5,457 nucleotides of DNA from Rhodobacterales bacterium UBA5972 (lineage in GTDB: Bacteria > Pseudomonadota > Alphaproteobacteria > Rhodobacterales > Rhodobacteraceae): NCBI GenBank assembly GCA_002430125.1, contig DJBQ01000116.1, positions 1,661-7,117 of the forward strand, in the 5' to 3' direction. Positions 1-5,457 of the stretch are shown here, piece after piece. The notes under the pieces are model-generated. The model worked only from the letters and a program-made list of their open reading frames with translations, ran no database searches and was not told where the DNA came from. Made by a program: the position numbers and the translations under genes. How positions within the stretch are numbered: position 1 is the stretch's first letter; every line of letters starts with the position of its first letter.

Positions 1-90
1 GGTTTCCAAATATACAATCGTCCGGACCGGCCACGATCATGCCACTGGCACGGTTTCGGGGATATAATACGCTGCCCGTTCGGGTATGAC
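1..90. other. Left-edge region downstream of the ribonuclease, no supported gene
   Basis: No gene, tRNA or convincing terminator was found here. In related genomes I would expect the zinc-finger gene yacG soon after this ribonuclease, but no CPxC coding stretch begins within these bases. The minus strand has an ATG at 38-40 opening MIVAGPDDCIFGN to the window edge, without a ribosome-binding site and too short to judge. CCCG-TT-CGGG (75-84) is too short a hairpin for a terminator. An AT-rich patch at 62-69 reads TATAAT on the plus strand and TATTAT on the minus strand, with no good -35 for either. Confidence 0.5.
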
Positions 91-1146
91 TCAGGCGCTT
101 GCCACCAATTGGGTCAAAGGAATGCGATCGCGTTTGCGCTGAAGTTCCATATGGCCAAGCGGTGTCCATCCGACCAGATTTGTTTCAACCGTATCTTGCC
201 TTAACGCGCGGTTCATTGCCTGTTCGACGGTGCGGCGTTCCTTTTTGCCCATCGGCGCGAAGTCCACCACGATTTGACCAGCCAATCCGCGAAGGCGCAA
301 TTGCCGTGGCAGATCGCGTGCAGCGGCCAGATTGGCCTTCAAGCCTGCCGCGAAGGAAAAATCAGCACCGGTGTTGATATCAACCGCAACCAGCGCGCGG
401 GTGGGTTCGATGATCATTGTCGCGCCGCCTGTCAGATCAACCTCGGGCGACAGGGCCTGATCCAACAGCTCCCAAACCCCATGATCCGCAAAGCTGCCCT
501 CGTTTTCGAACACCTGATCCGGCAGGGGATCGGTCCAGTCGCGCCAAGCCAGATATTCGGCGCTGGGTGCGTCAAACAAAAGTTCGGCGGCACTTCCTTC
601 CGCTTCGGCCAGCACCCCGGCACAGGTGTCCCGCAGGATCGCTATTTCATCAGTAATGTCGTCCTGCGAAGCCCCGGCACAGGCGGATCGCAGGATCAAC
701 CCGATGCCGTCAGGTGCGTCGCGCATAACCTCTTGTGCCAGATCCAAAAGACGGGCGCGCTCGTCCTCGTCACGGATGGATCGGGCGAGATTAAAGCCGG
801 CAGCATCTGGTGTCACGATACCGTAACGACCCTTGAACAACAGCCGCGTCGTGACCGGCACCGCTTTGCCTTCGTCAGGCCGCGACGTCACTTGCACCAA
901 AAGTCGTTGCCCGGGCGAGATGCCTTTGGCCTGCCGCAGATAACCGTTGTGACCATCGGTCAGGTTCACCATTACGCCGTTTTGACCCTTGACCGGACGG
1001 TCAGCAATTGCACGATAAATCGCACCGGGAACAGGCGCGTCATCGTCAATCGGGTCGATCAAAATATCTTCAAGCTGGCCATCCACGATCAACGCGGCAG
1101 CGGCGCGACCGTTGATCCTGTCGATAACCGCGATGCGACCTTTCAT
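91..1146 (-). CDS. Short ribonuclease E/G family protein
   Basis: This is a 351-residue endoribonuclease of the RNase E/G family, which cuts single-stranded RNA during rRNA maturation and mRNA decay. Homologues are labelled rng or rne; I leave the symbol open. Residues about 38-115 form the S1 RNA-binding domain ([11 protein letters not shown] through RYGIVTP). LILRSACAG (150-158) matches the 5'-end sensor, with R153 and S154 at E. coli R169/T170. The DNase-I-like catalytic part holds VDINTG (D256, N258) and VVDF (D295), matching the metal-binding D303, N305 and D346, so it should be active. [16 protein letters not shown] (276-291) is highly typical. The protein ends at [17 protein letters not shown], just where the E. 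coli zinc-link CPxC would follow. It therefore lacks that link, the small domain and any degradosome scaffold. The start at 1146 overlaps the maf stop. A long RNase E probably exists elsewhere in the genome. Confidence 0.92.
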   Translation of the reverse strand: MKGRIAVIDRINGRAAAALIVDGQLEDILIDPIDDDAPVPGAIYRAIADRPVKGQNGVMVNLTDGHNGYLRQAKGISPGQRLLVQVTSRPDEGKAVPVTTRLLFKGRYGIVTPDAAGFNLARSIRDEDERARLLDLAQEVMRDAPDGIGLILRSACAGASQDDITDEIAILRDTCAGVLAEAEGSAAELLFDAPSAEYLAWRDWTDPLPDQVFENEGSFADHGVWELLDQALSPEVDLTGGATMIIEPTRALVAVDINTGADFSFAAGLKANLAAARDLPRQLRLRGLAGQIVVDFAPMGKKERRTVEQAMNRALRQDTVETNLVGWTPLGHMELQRKRDRIPLTQLVASA

Positions 1147-1724
1147 ATGGCAGCTCCCTCGGGCAACACGTATCCGGCCGCGTGCAGCAGCCCTGCGGTT
1201 TCCGCCAACGGCAGGCCAACAACCGCGCTGAATGATCCGCTGATCCACGGGATCAGGGCCCCGGCCAGCCCTTGAATTCCGTAAGCTCCGGCTTTGCCTT
1301 GCCATTCACCTGAACGGATATATGCAGATAGCTCGCCGTCAGACAGATGCTTCATTTTCACAGCCGTCACCACGTCCCGCTGCCAAATGCGATCACCAAG
1401 GCGCAGGGCAACGGCGGTAATCACCTTGTGGCGTCGACCCGACATCAGCATCAACATTCGCACCGCATCCGCCGCATCTACAGGCTTGCCCAGAACACGC
1501 CGCCCGACGGCAACCGTCGTGTCAGCACATAAAACCAGTTCATCTTGCGCAGATGGCACCGCCAAAACCTTTTCGCGCGCCATCCTGATGCAATAGGGGC
1601 GCGGCAATTCAGTTTTCACGGGATCTTCGTTGATATCCGGCGCGCGAATTTCATCGGGCACAATGCCGATTTGCGCCAAAAGCGCAAGGCGTCTGGGGGA
1701 CGCTGAACCAAGGATCAGACGCAT
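1143..1724 (-). CDS. maf: Maf-family nucleoside triphosphate pyrophosphatase (YhdE-type, dTTP/UTP)
   Basis: Maf proteins hydrolyse non-canonical or excess nucleoside triphosphates to the monophosphate plus pyrophosphate; the YhdE branch prefers dTTP, UTP and modified pyrimidines. The 193-residue length is standard. Motifs in order are LGSASPRR (5-12) for phosphate binding, LCADTTVAV (65-73) with the probable catalytic Asp D68, LGKP (78-81), [10 protein letters not shown] (96-105), [13 protein letters not shown] (140-152) and [12 protein letters not shown] (162-173). The [10 protein letters not shown] block points to the YhdE type rather than the YceF type, which I expect to carry a different sequence there. 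The start at 1724 lies 9 nt after infA, and the frame extends no further to a better ATG. The stop TGA overlaps the ribonuclease ATG as ATGA, and the last codons carry the next gene's ribosome-binding site. Substrate preference is inferred from the motif. Confidence 0.95.
   Translation of the reverse strand: MRLILGSASPRRLALLAQIGIVPDEIRAPDINEDPVKTELPRPYCIRMAREKVLAVPSAQDELVLCADTTVAVGRRVLGKPVDAADAVRMLMLMSGRRHKVITAVALRLGDRIWQRDVVTAVKMKHLSDGELSAYIRSGEWQGKAGAYGIQGLAGALIPWISGSFSAVVGLPLAETAGLLHAAGYVLPEGAAI
1154..1160 (-). promoter_or_regulatory. Ribosome-binding site of the RNase E/G gene
   Basis: GAGGGAG reads on the minus strand 7 nt before the ATG at 1146, inside the last codons of maf. It decides that start against an in-frame ATG at 1305, which lies deep inside maf and would add 53 residues not resembling the family. 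Together with the ATGA overlap it suggests termination-reinitiation coupling. Confidence 0.8.
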
Positions 1725-1733
1725 CGGCCCAAC

Positions 1734-1952
1734 CTATTTATAGCGGTAATTGATCCGGCCTTTGCTAAGGTCATAGGGGGTCATTTCGACCTGCACCTTG
1801 TCACCTGCCAGCACCCGAATACGGTTTTTGCGCATCTTGCCAGCCGTATGGGCGATTATCTCATGGCCGTTTTCAAGCTCAACCCGAAATGTCGCATTCG
1901 GCAAAAGCTCGATCACGACACCTGGAAATTCGAGCAATTCTTCCTTGGCCAT
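1734..1952 (-). CDS. infA: Translation initiation factor IF-1
   Basis: IF-1 binds the ribosomal A site on the 30S subunit and, with IF-2 and IF-3, controls start-codon selection. The product is 72 residues, the same length as the E. coli protein, and is a single OB-fold domain. [29 protein letters not shown] (22-30), [17 protein letters not shown] (35-51) and [12 protein letters not shown] (61-72) match the family nearly throughout. The start at 1952 is fixed by this N-terminus and by GGAGA 4 nt upstream. It is separated from the preceding phosphatase gene by 99 nt but from maf by only 9 nt, so it probably heads an infA-maf-ribonuclease unit that may also receive read-through from upstream. 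The infA TAG lies within the TAGGTT stretch that probably serves as the maf ribosome-binding site. Identification is close to certain. Confidence 0.98.
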   Translation of the reverse strand: MAKEELLEFPGVVIELLPNATFRVELENGHEIIAHTAGKMRKNRIRVLAGDKVQVEMTPYDLSKGRINYRYK

Positions 1953-1956
1953 GTGT

Positions 1957-1961
1957 TCTCC
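1957..1961 (-). promoter_or_regulatory. Ribosome-binding site of infA
   Basis: GGAGA reads on the minus strand 4 nt before the ATG at 1952. It decides between this start and the in-frame ATG at 1991, which would add 13 residues ([13 protein letters not shown]) absent from the 72-residue IF-1 standard. Confidence 0.8.
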
Positions 1962-2000
1962 GATCAGTTTCAACAATACGCGTTTACACACGCGCCGCCT

Positions 2001-2025
2001 AAATGACGCCGTTGCGGCGAAATTT
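2001..2025 (-). repeat. Imperfect inverted repeat upstream of infA
   Basis: A perfect 5-bp GC stem, CGCCG/CGGCG, closes a 3-nt loop (CAA on the minus strand). It is flanked by two mismatched positions per side and an outer AAAT/ATTT pairing, all symmetric about position 2013. It lies 27 nt beyond the phosphatase stop. No U-run follows on the minus strand, so it is a poor intrinsic terminator. It could be a protein-binding site or an mRNA hairpin. The symmetry is seen directly; any role is guessed. Confidence 0.45.
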
Positions 2026-2051
2026 CAAGGCTTATTCGCATATTCGGGCCT

Positions 2052-2528
2052 TTAGGATGCGTCGTCTGCATCGTTATTTTGCGTAGGTCCAAAACGGTCG
2101 TTGATCCGCGCGATAATCTGGTCCCGCGCCTGTCGGTACGACGCTAGTTTAGCGTCGCGCGTTTCGCCAAGACCGGTTGGGTCGATAATTGGCCAATATT
2201 CAACGTCAAGCGACGCAAACCGGGTGAATTCCAACGCGCGGCGTTGCGAGGCGGGCGATAAGGCTACGATCAAGTCGTAACTTTCCAAATCGTCGCCCCA
2301 ATCCACCATTTCGTCCATTGTCCTAACCCGGTGCTTGCTAAGTTCAACGCCGATTTCCTGGCACACCGCGATGGCAAAGCCGTCAATTTCCAGATCATTC
2401 TTGACCCCTGCGGACTGCACATAGATCGACTGCCCCACATGTTTCTTCAACAAGCCTTCGGCCATAGGGGAACGAACTGCGTTGTAATCACAACAAAAAA
2501 GAACCGCATGTGGGGTTTCTTTGCTCAT
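2052..2528 (-). CDS. Low-molecular-weight protein-tyrosine-phosphatase / arsenate-reductase-like protein
   Basis: This 158-residue cytoplasmic protein belongs to the LMW phosphatase fold (COG0394, shared with thioredoxin-linked ArsC enzymes). The N-terminal beta-strand AVLFC is followed by a P-loop of the form C-x5-R: C13-DYNAV-R19-S20, then PMAEGLL. The general acid is probably D116 in WPIIDPTG, the usual DP position near the C-terminus. The loop is not canonical. The classic form is CxGNxCRS; here Tyr replaces the Gly, Val18 replaces the second Cys, and an extra Cys (C12) precedes the nucleophile. The pattern C-x-x-N-x-x-R-S-P-M-A-E is one I associate with an alphaproteobacterial subfamily in this same gene context, so it is probably not a decayed copy. 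Substrate is undecided: tyrosine phosphate, another phosphoester or arsenate. AAGGG 7 nt upstream of the ATG lies within the last codons of the UPF0262 gene, 3 nt away, implying coupled expression. Confidence 0.88.
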   Translation of the reverse strand: MSKETPHAVLFCCDYNAVRSPMAEGLLKKHVGQSIYVQSAGVKNDLEIDGFAIAVCQEIGVELSKHRVRTMDEMVDWGDDLESYDLIVALSPASQRRALEFTRFASLDVEYWPIIDPTGLGETRDAKLASYRQARDQIIARINDRFGPTQNNDADDAS

Positions 2529-2531
2529 ACC

Positions 2532-3011
2532 CTAGCCCTTGAAATGCAGTACGCAGATCAGCGTGAACAATCGGCGTGAGGTAAGCCAATCAATCACCAC
2601 TTTGCCCTCAAGACGTTCCAGCAAAACGCGCGAACCTTCATCATGAATACCGCGCCGCCCCATATCTATCGCCTCGATCTGGCTGGGTGGCAGGCGCTTC
2701 ACCGCATCAAAATACGCCTCGCATATTTGGAAATAGTCTTTGACGACTTGCCGGAACGGGCTGAGGGACAGGTGAAATTCAGCAATTTTTTCGCTATCTT
2801 TGTTCTGAATACTAAAGACCAGCCGGCCATCAATAATCGACAGAAGCAAGCGAAACGGCCCGGGCGGAACGTCGCGTCCCGGGACTTCAGGTAGCGAAAA
2901 ACTATTTTCCTCCAGCAGATCATAGATCGCAACTTTGCGTTCCTGATCAATTTCAGGCGTAGGTGCCGGCAACCCGGTTTCATCAATTTCGACATGGATC
3001 AGGCAAGACAT
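2532..3011 (-). CDS. UPF0262 family protein, function unknown
   Basis: This 159-residue protein matches my recollection of the UPF0262 family of alphaproteobacteria, usually near 160 residues and uncharacterised. It looks soluble: no signal peptide or transmembrane helix. Conserved-looking blocks are EIDQERKVAIYDLLEENSF (20-38), FHLSLSPFRQVVKDYFQICE (79-98), IEAIDMGRRGIHDEGS (112-127) and RRLFTLICVLHF (146-157). The central DGRLVFSIQNKDSEKIAEFHL alternates as expected for beta-strands and is followed by amphipathic helices. I chose the ATG at 3011: AAAGGG lies 8 nt upstream and the family N-terminus MSxLxHVEIDETG begins there. An ATG at 3032 would overlap hisD by 17 nt, has no purine-rich site and adds seven unmatched residues. 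It starts 4 nt after hisD and ends 3 nt before the phosphatase gene, so all three are probably cotranscribed. No enzymatic motif was seen. Confidence 0.9.
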   Translation of the reverse strand: MSCLIHVEIDETGLPAPTPEIDQERKVAIYDLLEENSFSLPEVPGRDVPPGPFRLLLSIIDGRLVFSIQNKDSEKIAEFHLSLSPFRQVVKDYFQICEAYFDAVKRLPPSQIEAIDMGRRGIHDEGSRVLLERLEGKVVIDWLTSRRLFTLICVLHFKG

Positions 3012-3015
3012 CGCT

Positions 3016-4326
3016 TCAGCCCTTTCGTTCATTCAGGGCATCAAGCCGCGCGCGCACAGACAGACCATGGGCCTCGAGTCCTTCTGATTGCGCAAGTGTT
3101 TCCGCTGCCGGGCCGATAGCCGCCAGGGCTGCTGGCGACATTTTCGCCAAAGTAGTTCGCTTCATGAAATCAAGCACCGACAGACCCGACGAAAACCGTG
3201 CCGACCGCGCTGTTGGCAGAACATGGTTTGGGCCGCCGACATAATCGCCGATAGCTTCGGGTGTAAACGCCCCGATAAAAATCGCGCCGGCATGGGTTAC
3301 ATGTTCGGCAAGTGTGTCCGCGTCTTTTACACATAATTCCAGATGTTCAGGCGCAATCTGGTCAGATAGTGCTGCCGCCTCGGTCAGGGATTGCACGACG
3401 ATAATCGCGCCGAAATCCCGCCAGCTTTGCGCCGCAATTGCCCGGCGTTGCAATGTTTTCAATCGCGCATCAACTGCGTCGGCGACCGCTTGGCCAAAAC
3501 TTGCATCATCCGTAATCAGGATCGCTTGGGCTGCCGTGTCGTGTTCCGCCTGACTGAGCAGATCAACAGCGATCCAATCCGGATTATTATCCTTATCGGC
3601 GATCACCAGTATTTCAGACGGCCCGGCGATCATATCTATGCCAACATGGCCAAACACCCGCCGCTTGGCCGCAGCCACATAGGCGTTGCCGGGGCCGGTG
3701 ATCTTGTCAACTTTGGCGATGGTTTCGGTTCCATAGGCAAGGGCAGCAATCGCTTGCGCCCCACCGATCCGATAGACGGTTTCAACGCCGGACAACCGGG
3801 CCGCCAGCAAAACCAAAGGGTTAACCTTTCCGTCAGGCGTTGGTGCCGCGATAACAAGGTGTTTCACGCCAGCAACCTGTGCGGGAATGGCGTTCATCAG
3901 GACTGACGACGGATAACTTGCCAAGCCGCCCGGTACATAGAGCCCGGCTGCATCCACCGCACTCCATCGCCAGCCAAGTGTCGCGCCGGCGGCGTCTTCC
4001 CACAGGGCATTTTCGGGCAATTGGCGTTGATGATAGGCCCGAATACGCGCTGCTGCCAGTTCAAGAGCTGCACGTTCGTTGGCCGGAACTTTGGCGACCT
4101 CGGCGTCAATCTCGGCCTTAGAAAAGGCGAGGGTTTCCGCCGTTAGTTCGAAACGGTCAAACTTGCGCGTTAAATCGATCAGGGCAGTGTCGCCGCGCGT
4201 GCGCACGTCGTCAATAATCGCCTTAACAACGTCGTCAACGTCAGAGGCAGATTCGCGCTTGGTGCCCAAAAAGGCCTGAAACCGAGTGGTGAAATCATCC
4301 GTTCGACTGTCAAGAAAGATCGGCAT
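3016..4326 (-). CDS. hisD: Histidinol dehydrogenase
   Basis: HisD catalyses the last two steps of histidine synthesis, oxidising L-histidinol to histidine with two NAD+ (EC 1.1.1.23). It is a zinc-dependent cytoplasmic homodimer. The 436-residue product is full length. Residues expected for zinc binding are present: Q259 and H262 (LLSQAEHD), D361 (GDYVGGPNH) and H420 (EAHGLSVR). The general-base pair E327-H328 sits in APEHLEL. The signature IDMIAGPSEILVIAD (230-244) and the motifs GLYVPGG (128-134) and GPGNAYVAAAKR (211-222) are intact. By these motifs it should be active. The start at 4326 shares one base with the DUF2948 stop (TAATG), and a GAGG lies 4 nt upstream inside the last codons of that gene, so the two are probably translationally coupled. 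No other his gene is visible, so hisD here is separate from any his cluster, as I recall for related alphaproteobacteria. Confidence 0.99.
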   Translation of the reverse strand: MPIFLDSRTDDFTTRFQAFLGTKRESASDVDDVVKAIIDDVRTRGDTALIDLTRKFDRFELTAETLAFSKAEIDAEVAKVPANERAALELAAARIRAYHQRQLPENALWEDAAGATLGWRWSAVDAAGLYVPGGLASYPSSVLMNAIPAQVAGVKHLVIAAPTPDGKVNPLVLLAARLSGVETVYRIGGAQAIAALAYGTETIAKVDKITGPGNAYVAAAKRRVFGHVGIDMIAGPSEILVIADKDNNPDWIAVDLLSQAEHDTAAQAILITDDASFGQAVADAVDARLKTLQRRAIAAQSWRDFGAIIVVQSLTEAAALSDQIAPEHLELCVKDADTLAEHVTHAGAIFIGAFTPEAIGDYVGGPNHVLPTARSARFSSGLSVLDFMKRTTLAKMSPAALAAIGPAAETLAQSEGLEAHGLSVRARLDALNERKG

Positions 4327-4811
4327 TACGCCTCGCCAAGATCATGCTTCGGCACTTTGCGAGACACCGCCAGATAGGGTTTCGTCACGTCTTTCAGCGA
4401 AATATCCAGACATTCAACTGTCAAAGCAATCGCGCCGTCACCTGCCAATGTCAGGGTCAATGTACCCGCGCCGTCATCGCCGGGGGTAAATTCAGCGGCC
4501 AACACAGACAGCACCATGTCATTGTCACCGCGCACGATGCCGCTGGACGTGACGCTCAGAACACTATCGACGATCAGCAATGACTGGACTCGTTCCGCAC
4601 GGGGTTTTGCCGTATTGGCAGCGCCATCCTCCCAGCGAAACCGGTTAAGCAACAAGCCAAACCGACGCTGGGCCGGTTGCCATTTCATTTCAGCAGCCGG
4701 AAACACTGCGTCCTGAATCAAGGCCGAGATGACCCGCAAATCATCTGCGTCCATCGCCTGCAACCGCAAGGCACCGGGGCTGGCGTCTTCAAATCGCGCG
4801 TCTTCAACCAT
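4326..4811 (-). CDS. DUF2948 family protein, function unknown
   Basis: This is a 161-residue protein that I recognise as the alphaproteobacterial DUF2948 type; no function is established that I know of. It has no signal peptide, membrane segment or cysteine cluster, so it is probably cytoplasmic. An acidic N-terminus leads into [20 protein letters not shown] (15-34). Next come [20 protein letters not shown] (41-60), rich in Trp and Arg, then [14 protein letters not shown] (74-87). A strand-rich stretch follows ([20 protein letters not shown], 117-136), ending in a basic tail. I chose the ATG at 4811, which overlaps the murA stop by 8 nt. The frame extends upstream to an ATG at 4859, but those 16 extra residues would lie wholly inside murA and do not resemble the family N-terminus. 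The ribosome-binding site is weak (AGAA or GGAT before the ATG), which suggests translation coupled to murA. Its stop and the hisD start share one base in TAATG. Confidence 0.88.
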   Translation of the reverse strand: MVEDARFEDASPGALRLQAMDADDLRVISALIQDAVFPAAEMKWQPAQRRFGLLLNRFRWEDGAANTAKPRAERVQSLLIVDSVLSVTSSGIVRGDNDMVLSVLAAEFTPGDDGAGTLTLTLAGDGAIALTVECLDISLKDVTKPYLAVSRKVPKHDLGEA

Positions 4812-5457
4812 TGGTTCTAATCCGTTCAATTTTTGCGCCAACGGCGGAAAGTTTTTCATCGACCCGCTCGTAACCGCGATCCAGATGGTAAACCCGGCTG
4901 ACCACTGTTTCGCCCTTAGCGGCCAAACCTGCCAAAATTAACGAAACCGAAGCCCTTAGATCGGTGGCCATAACCGGCGCACCCCGCAGTTTGTCGATAC
5001 CGGTTACCGTCGCCGTGCCGCCGTGCACTTCAATCTGAGCGCCCATGCGCATCAATTCCGGCGCGTGCATAAACCGGTTTTCGAAAATCCGCTCTTCAAG
5101 CACTGACACGCCGTCGGCCGTGCACATCAACGCCATCATTTGCGCCTGTAAATCCGTCGGAAATCCTGGATGTGGCGCTGTAACGACATCCACGGCTTTG
5201 ATGCGGCCGGATTTGTGGCTTACCCTCAGGCCAAGTTTGGTTTCTTCAACCTCAACTCCGGCCTCGCGCAGCTTTGCGGTGAAGGCCTCAACAAGCTCGA
5301 TGCGGCCACCCAAAAGCTCCACTTCTCCTCCGGCAATCGCCGGGGCCAGCATATAGGTGCCAAGTTCAATCCGGTCGGTTACCACCGGATGCGTTGCCCC
5401 ATGCAGCCGGTCAACGCCCTGGATCGTAATGGTTGACGTACCTTCGCCTTCGATCTG
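4804..5457 (-). CDS. murA: UDP-N-acetylglucosamine 1-carboxyvinyltransferase, C-terminal half (partial)
   Basis: MurA transfers enolpyruvate from PEP to UDP-GlcNAc in the cytoplasm, the first committed step of peptidoglycan synthesis (EC 2.5.1.7). The reading frame is open to the right edge, so only the last 217 residues are present, roughly half of a family protein of about 420. Numbered from the window edge, [10 protein letters not shown] (93-102) is the conserved block whose Asp acts as catalytic base in the family. [10 protein letters not shown] (126-135), ATDLRAS (164-170) and [13 protein letters not shown] (191-203) are the classic C-terminal MurA/EPSP-synthase-fold motifs. The PEP-binding cysteine loop of the N-terminal half lies outside the window. 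The GTG at 5383-5385 (VTDRIEL) is an internal valine codon, not a start, because homologous sequence continues upstream of it. The stop overlaps the proposed start of the DUF2948 gene by 8 nt. Identification is near certain; it is truncated by the window, not broken. Confidence 0.97.
   Translation of the reverse strand, partial: QIEGEGTSTITIQGVDRLHGATHPVVTDRIELGTYMLAPAIAGGEVELLGGRIELVEAFTAKLREAGVEVEETKLGLRVSHKSGRIKAVDVVTAPHPGFPTDLQAQMMALMCTADGVSVLEERIFENRFMHAPELMRMGAQIEVHGGTATVTGIDKLRGAPVMATDLRASVSLILAGLAAKGETVVSRVYHLDRGYERVDEKLSAVGAKIERIRTNG

Larger units (their letters stand above)
1953..2051 (-). promoter_or_regulatory. infA 5' intergenic region with possible promoter
   Basis: This 99-nt gap is the only sizeable space between genes in the array. 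On the minus strand it holds TTGAAA (2023-2028), then 17 nt, then CATTTA (2000-2005). The -35 is good and the -10 is poor. If used, transcription would begin near position 1993, giving a leader of roughly 40 nt before the infA ATG. The spacer contains the inverted repeat listed separately. The long gap supports separate initiation for infA, but the promoter itself is inference. Confidence 0.3.

Noticed and set aside
62..69. Perfect TATAAT on the plus strand as an antisense or divergent promoter
   Set aside because: The best -35 candidate is ATGCCA at an 18-nt spacing, and the start would run into the 3' end of the ribonuclease with no plus-strand gene to serve. Chance in an AT-rich gap is likelier.
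75..84. CCCG-TT-CGGG palindrome as a terminator of the ribonuclease transcript
   Set aside because: The stem is only 4 bp with a 2-nt loop and no T-run follows.
274..1275. A 333-codon plus-strand open frame opposite the ribonuclease gene and the end of maf
   Set aside because: It is antisense to well-recognised coding sequence, its product is low-complexity with no recognisable motif, and it crosses two real genes. Long antisense frames are common in GC-rich codon-biased genes.
1147..1305. N-terminal extension of the ribonuclease to an ATG at 1305
   Set aside because: The extra residues lie within maf in another frame and are unlike RNase E/G, and a strong ribosome-binding site precedes the ATG at 1146.
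1953..1991. Thirteen-residue N-terminal extension of IF-1
   Set aside because: IF-1 begins MAKEE at 72 residues, and GGAGA sits directly before that ATG.
2001..2025. The inverted repeat as an intrinsic terminator of the phosphatase operon
   Set aside because: The core stem is 5 bp and the following minus-strand bases, TCATTTAG, are not a U-tract.
3012..3032. Longer UPF0262 protein starting at 3032
   Set aside because: It would overlap hisD by 17 nt without a ribosome-binding site, while the ATG at 3011 has AAAGGG at good spacing.
3391..3906. A 171-codon plus-strand open frame opposite hisD
   Set aside because: It lies wholly inside hisD, whose catalytic residues are all intact; the product resembles no family I know and no ribosome-binding context was evident.
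5045..5356. Plus-strand open frames opposite murA
   Set aside because: They are antisense shadows of strongly conserved MurA sequence, rich in Ser, Pro and Arg without motifs.

Overview
The window looks like ordinary chromosomal housekeeping DNA from an alphaproteobacterium, most likely Rhodobacterales (a Roseobacter or Rhodobacter relative). This rests on the gene order and on how the two uncharacterised proteins (DUF2948 and UPF0262 types) read. No taxonomic search was possible. Composition looks moderately GC-rich throughout, with no visible island, insertion sequence, tRNA, rRNA or CRISPR array.

All eight genes lie on the minus strand, so transcription runs from the right edge to the left. 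In that order they are: the C-terminal half of murA (peptidoglycan precursor synthesis, cut by the right edge), a DUF2948 protein, hisD (last steps of histidine synthesis), a UPF0262 protein, a low-molecular-weight phosphatase or arsenate-reductase-like protein, infA (initiation factor IF-1), a Maf nucleotide pyrophosphatase, and a short RNase E/G-family ribonuclease.

The genes form two tight blocks. In murA to the phosphatase, neighbours overlap by 8 nt (murA/DUF2948) or 1 nt (DUF2948/hisD), or are 3-4 nt apart. In infA-maf-RNase the gaps are 9 nt and a 4-nt ATGA overlap. The only sizeable gap inside the array is the 99 nt before infA, which holds an imperfect inverted repeat and a weak promoter-like pair. 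The natural reading is one long transcript with a possible internal start before infA, or two operons. The 90 nt at the left edge, downstream of the ribonuclease, hold no gene I can support.

The genes share no single pathway. They combine cell-wall synthesis, amino-acid synthesis, translation initiation, nucleotide-pool sanitation and RNA decay, a mix typical of conserved growth-linked clusters. I found no evidence of a new defence, mobile or signalling system. The points worth a second look are the compact ribonuclease that ends before the zinc-link, the altered phosphatase active-site loop, the two uncharacterised proteins coupled into the array, and the infA leader.
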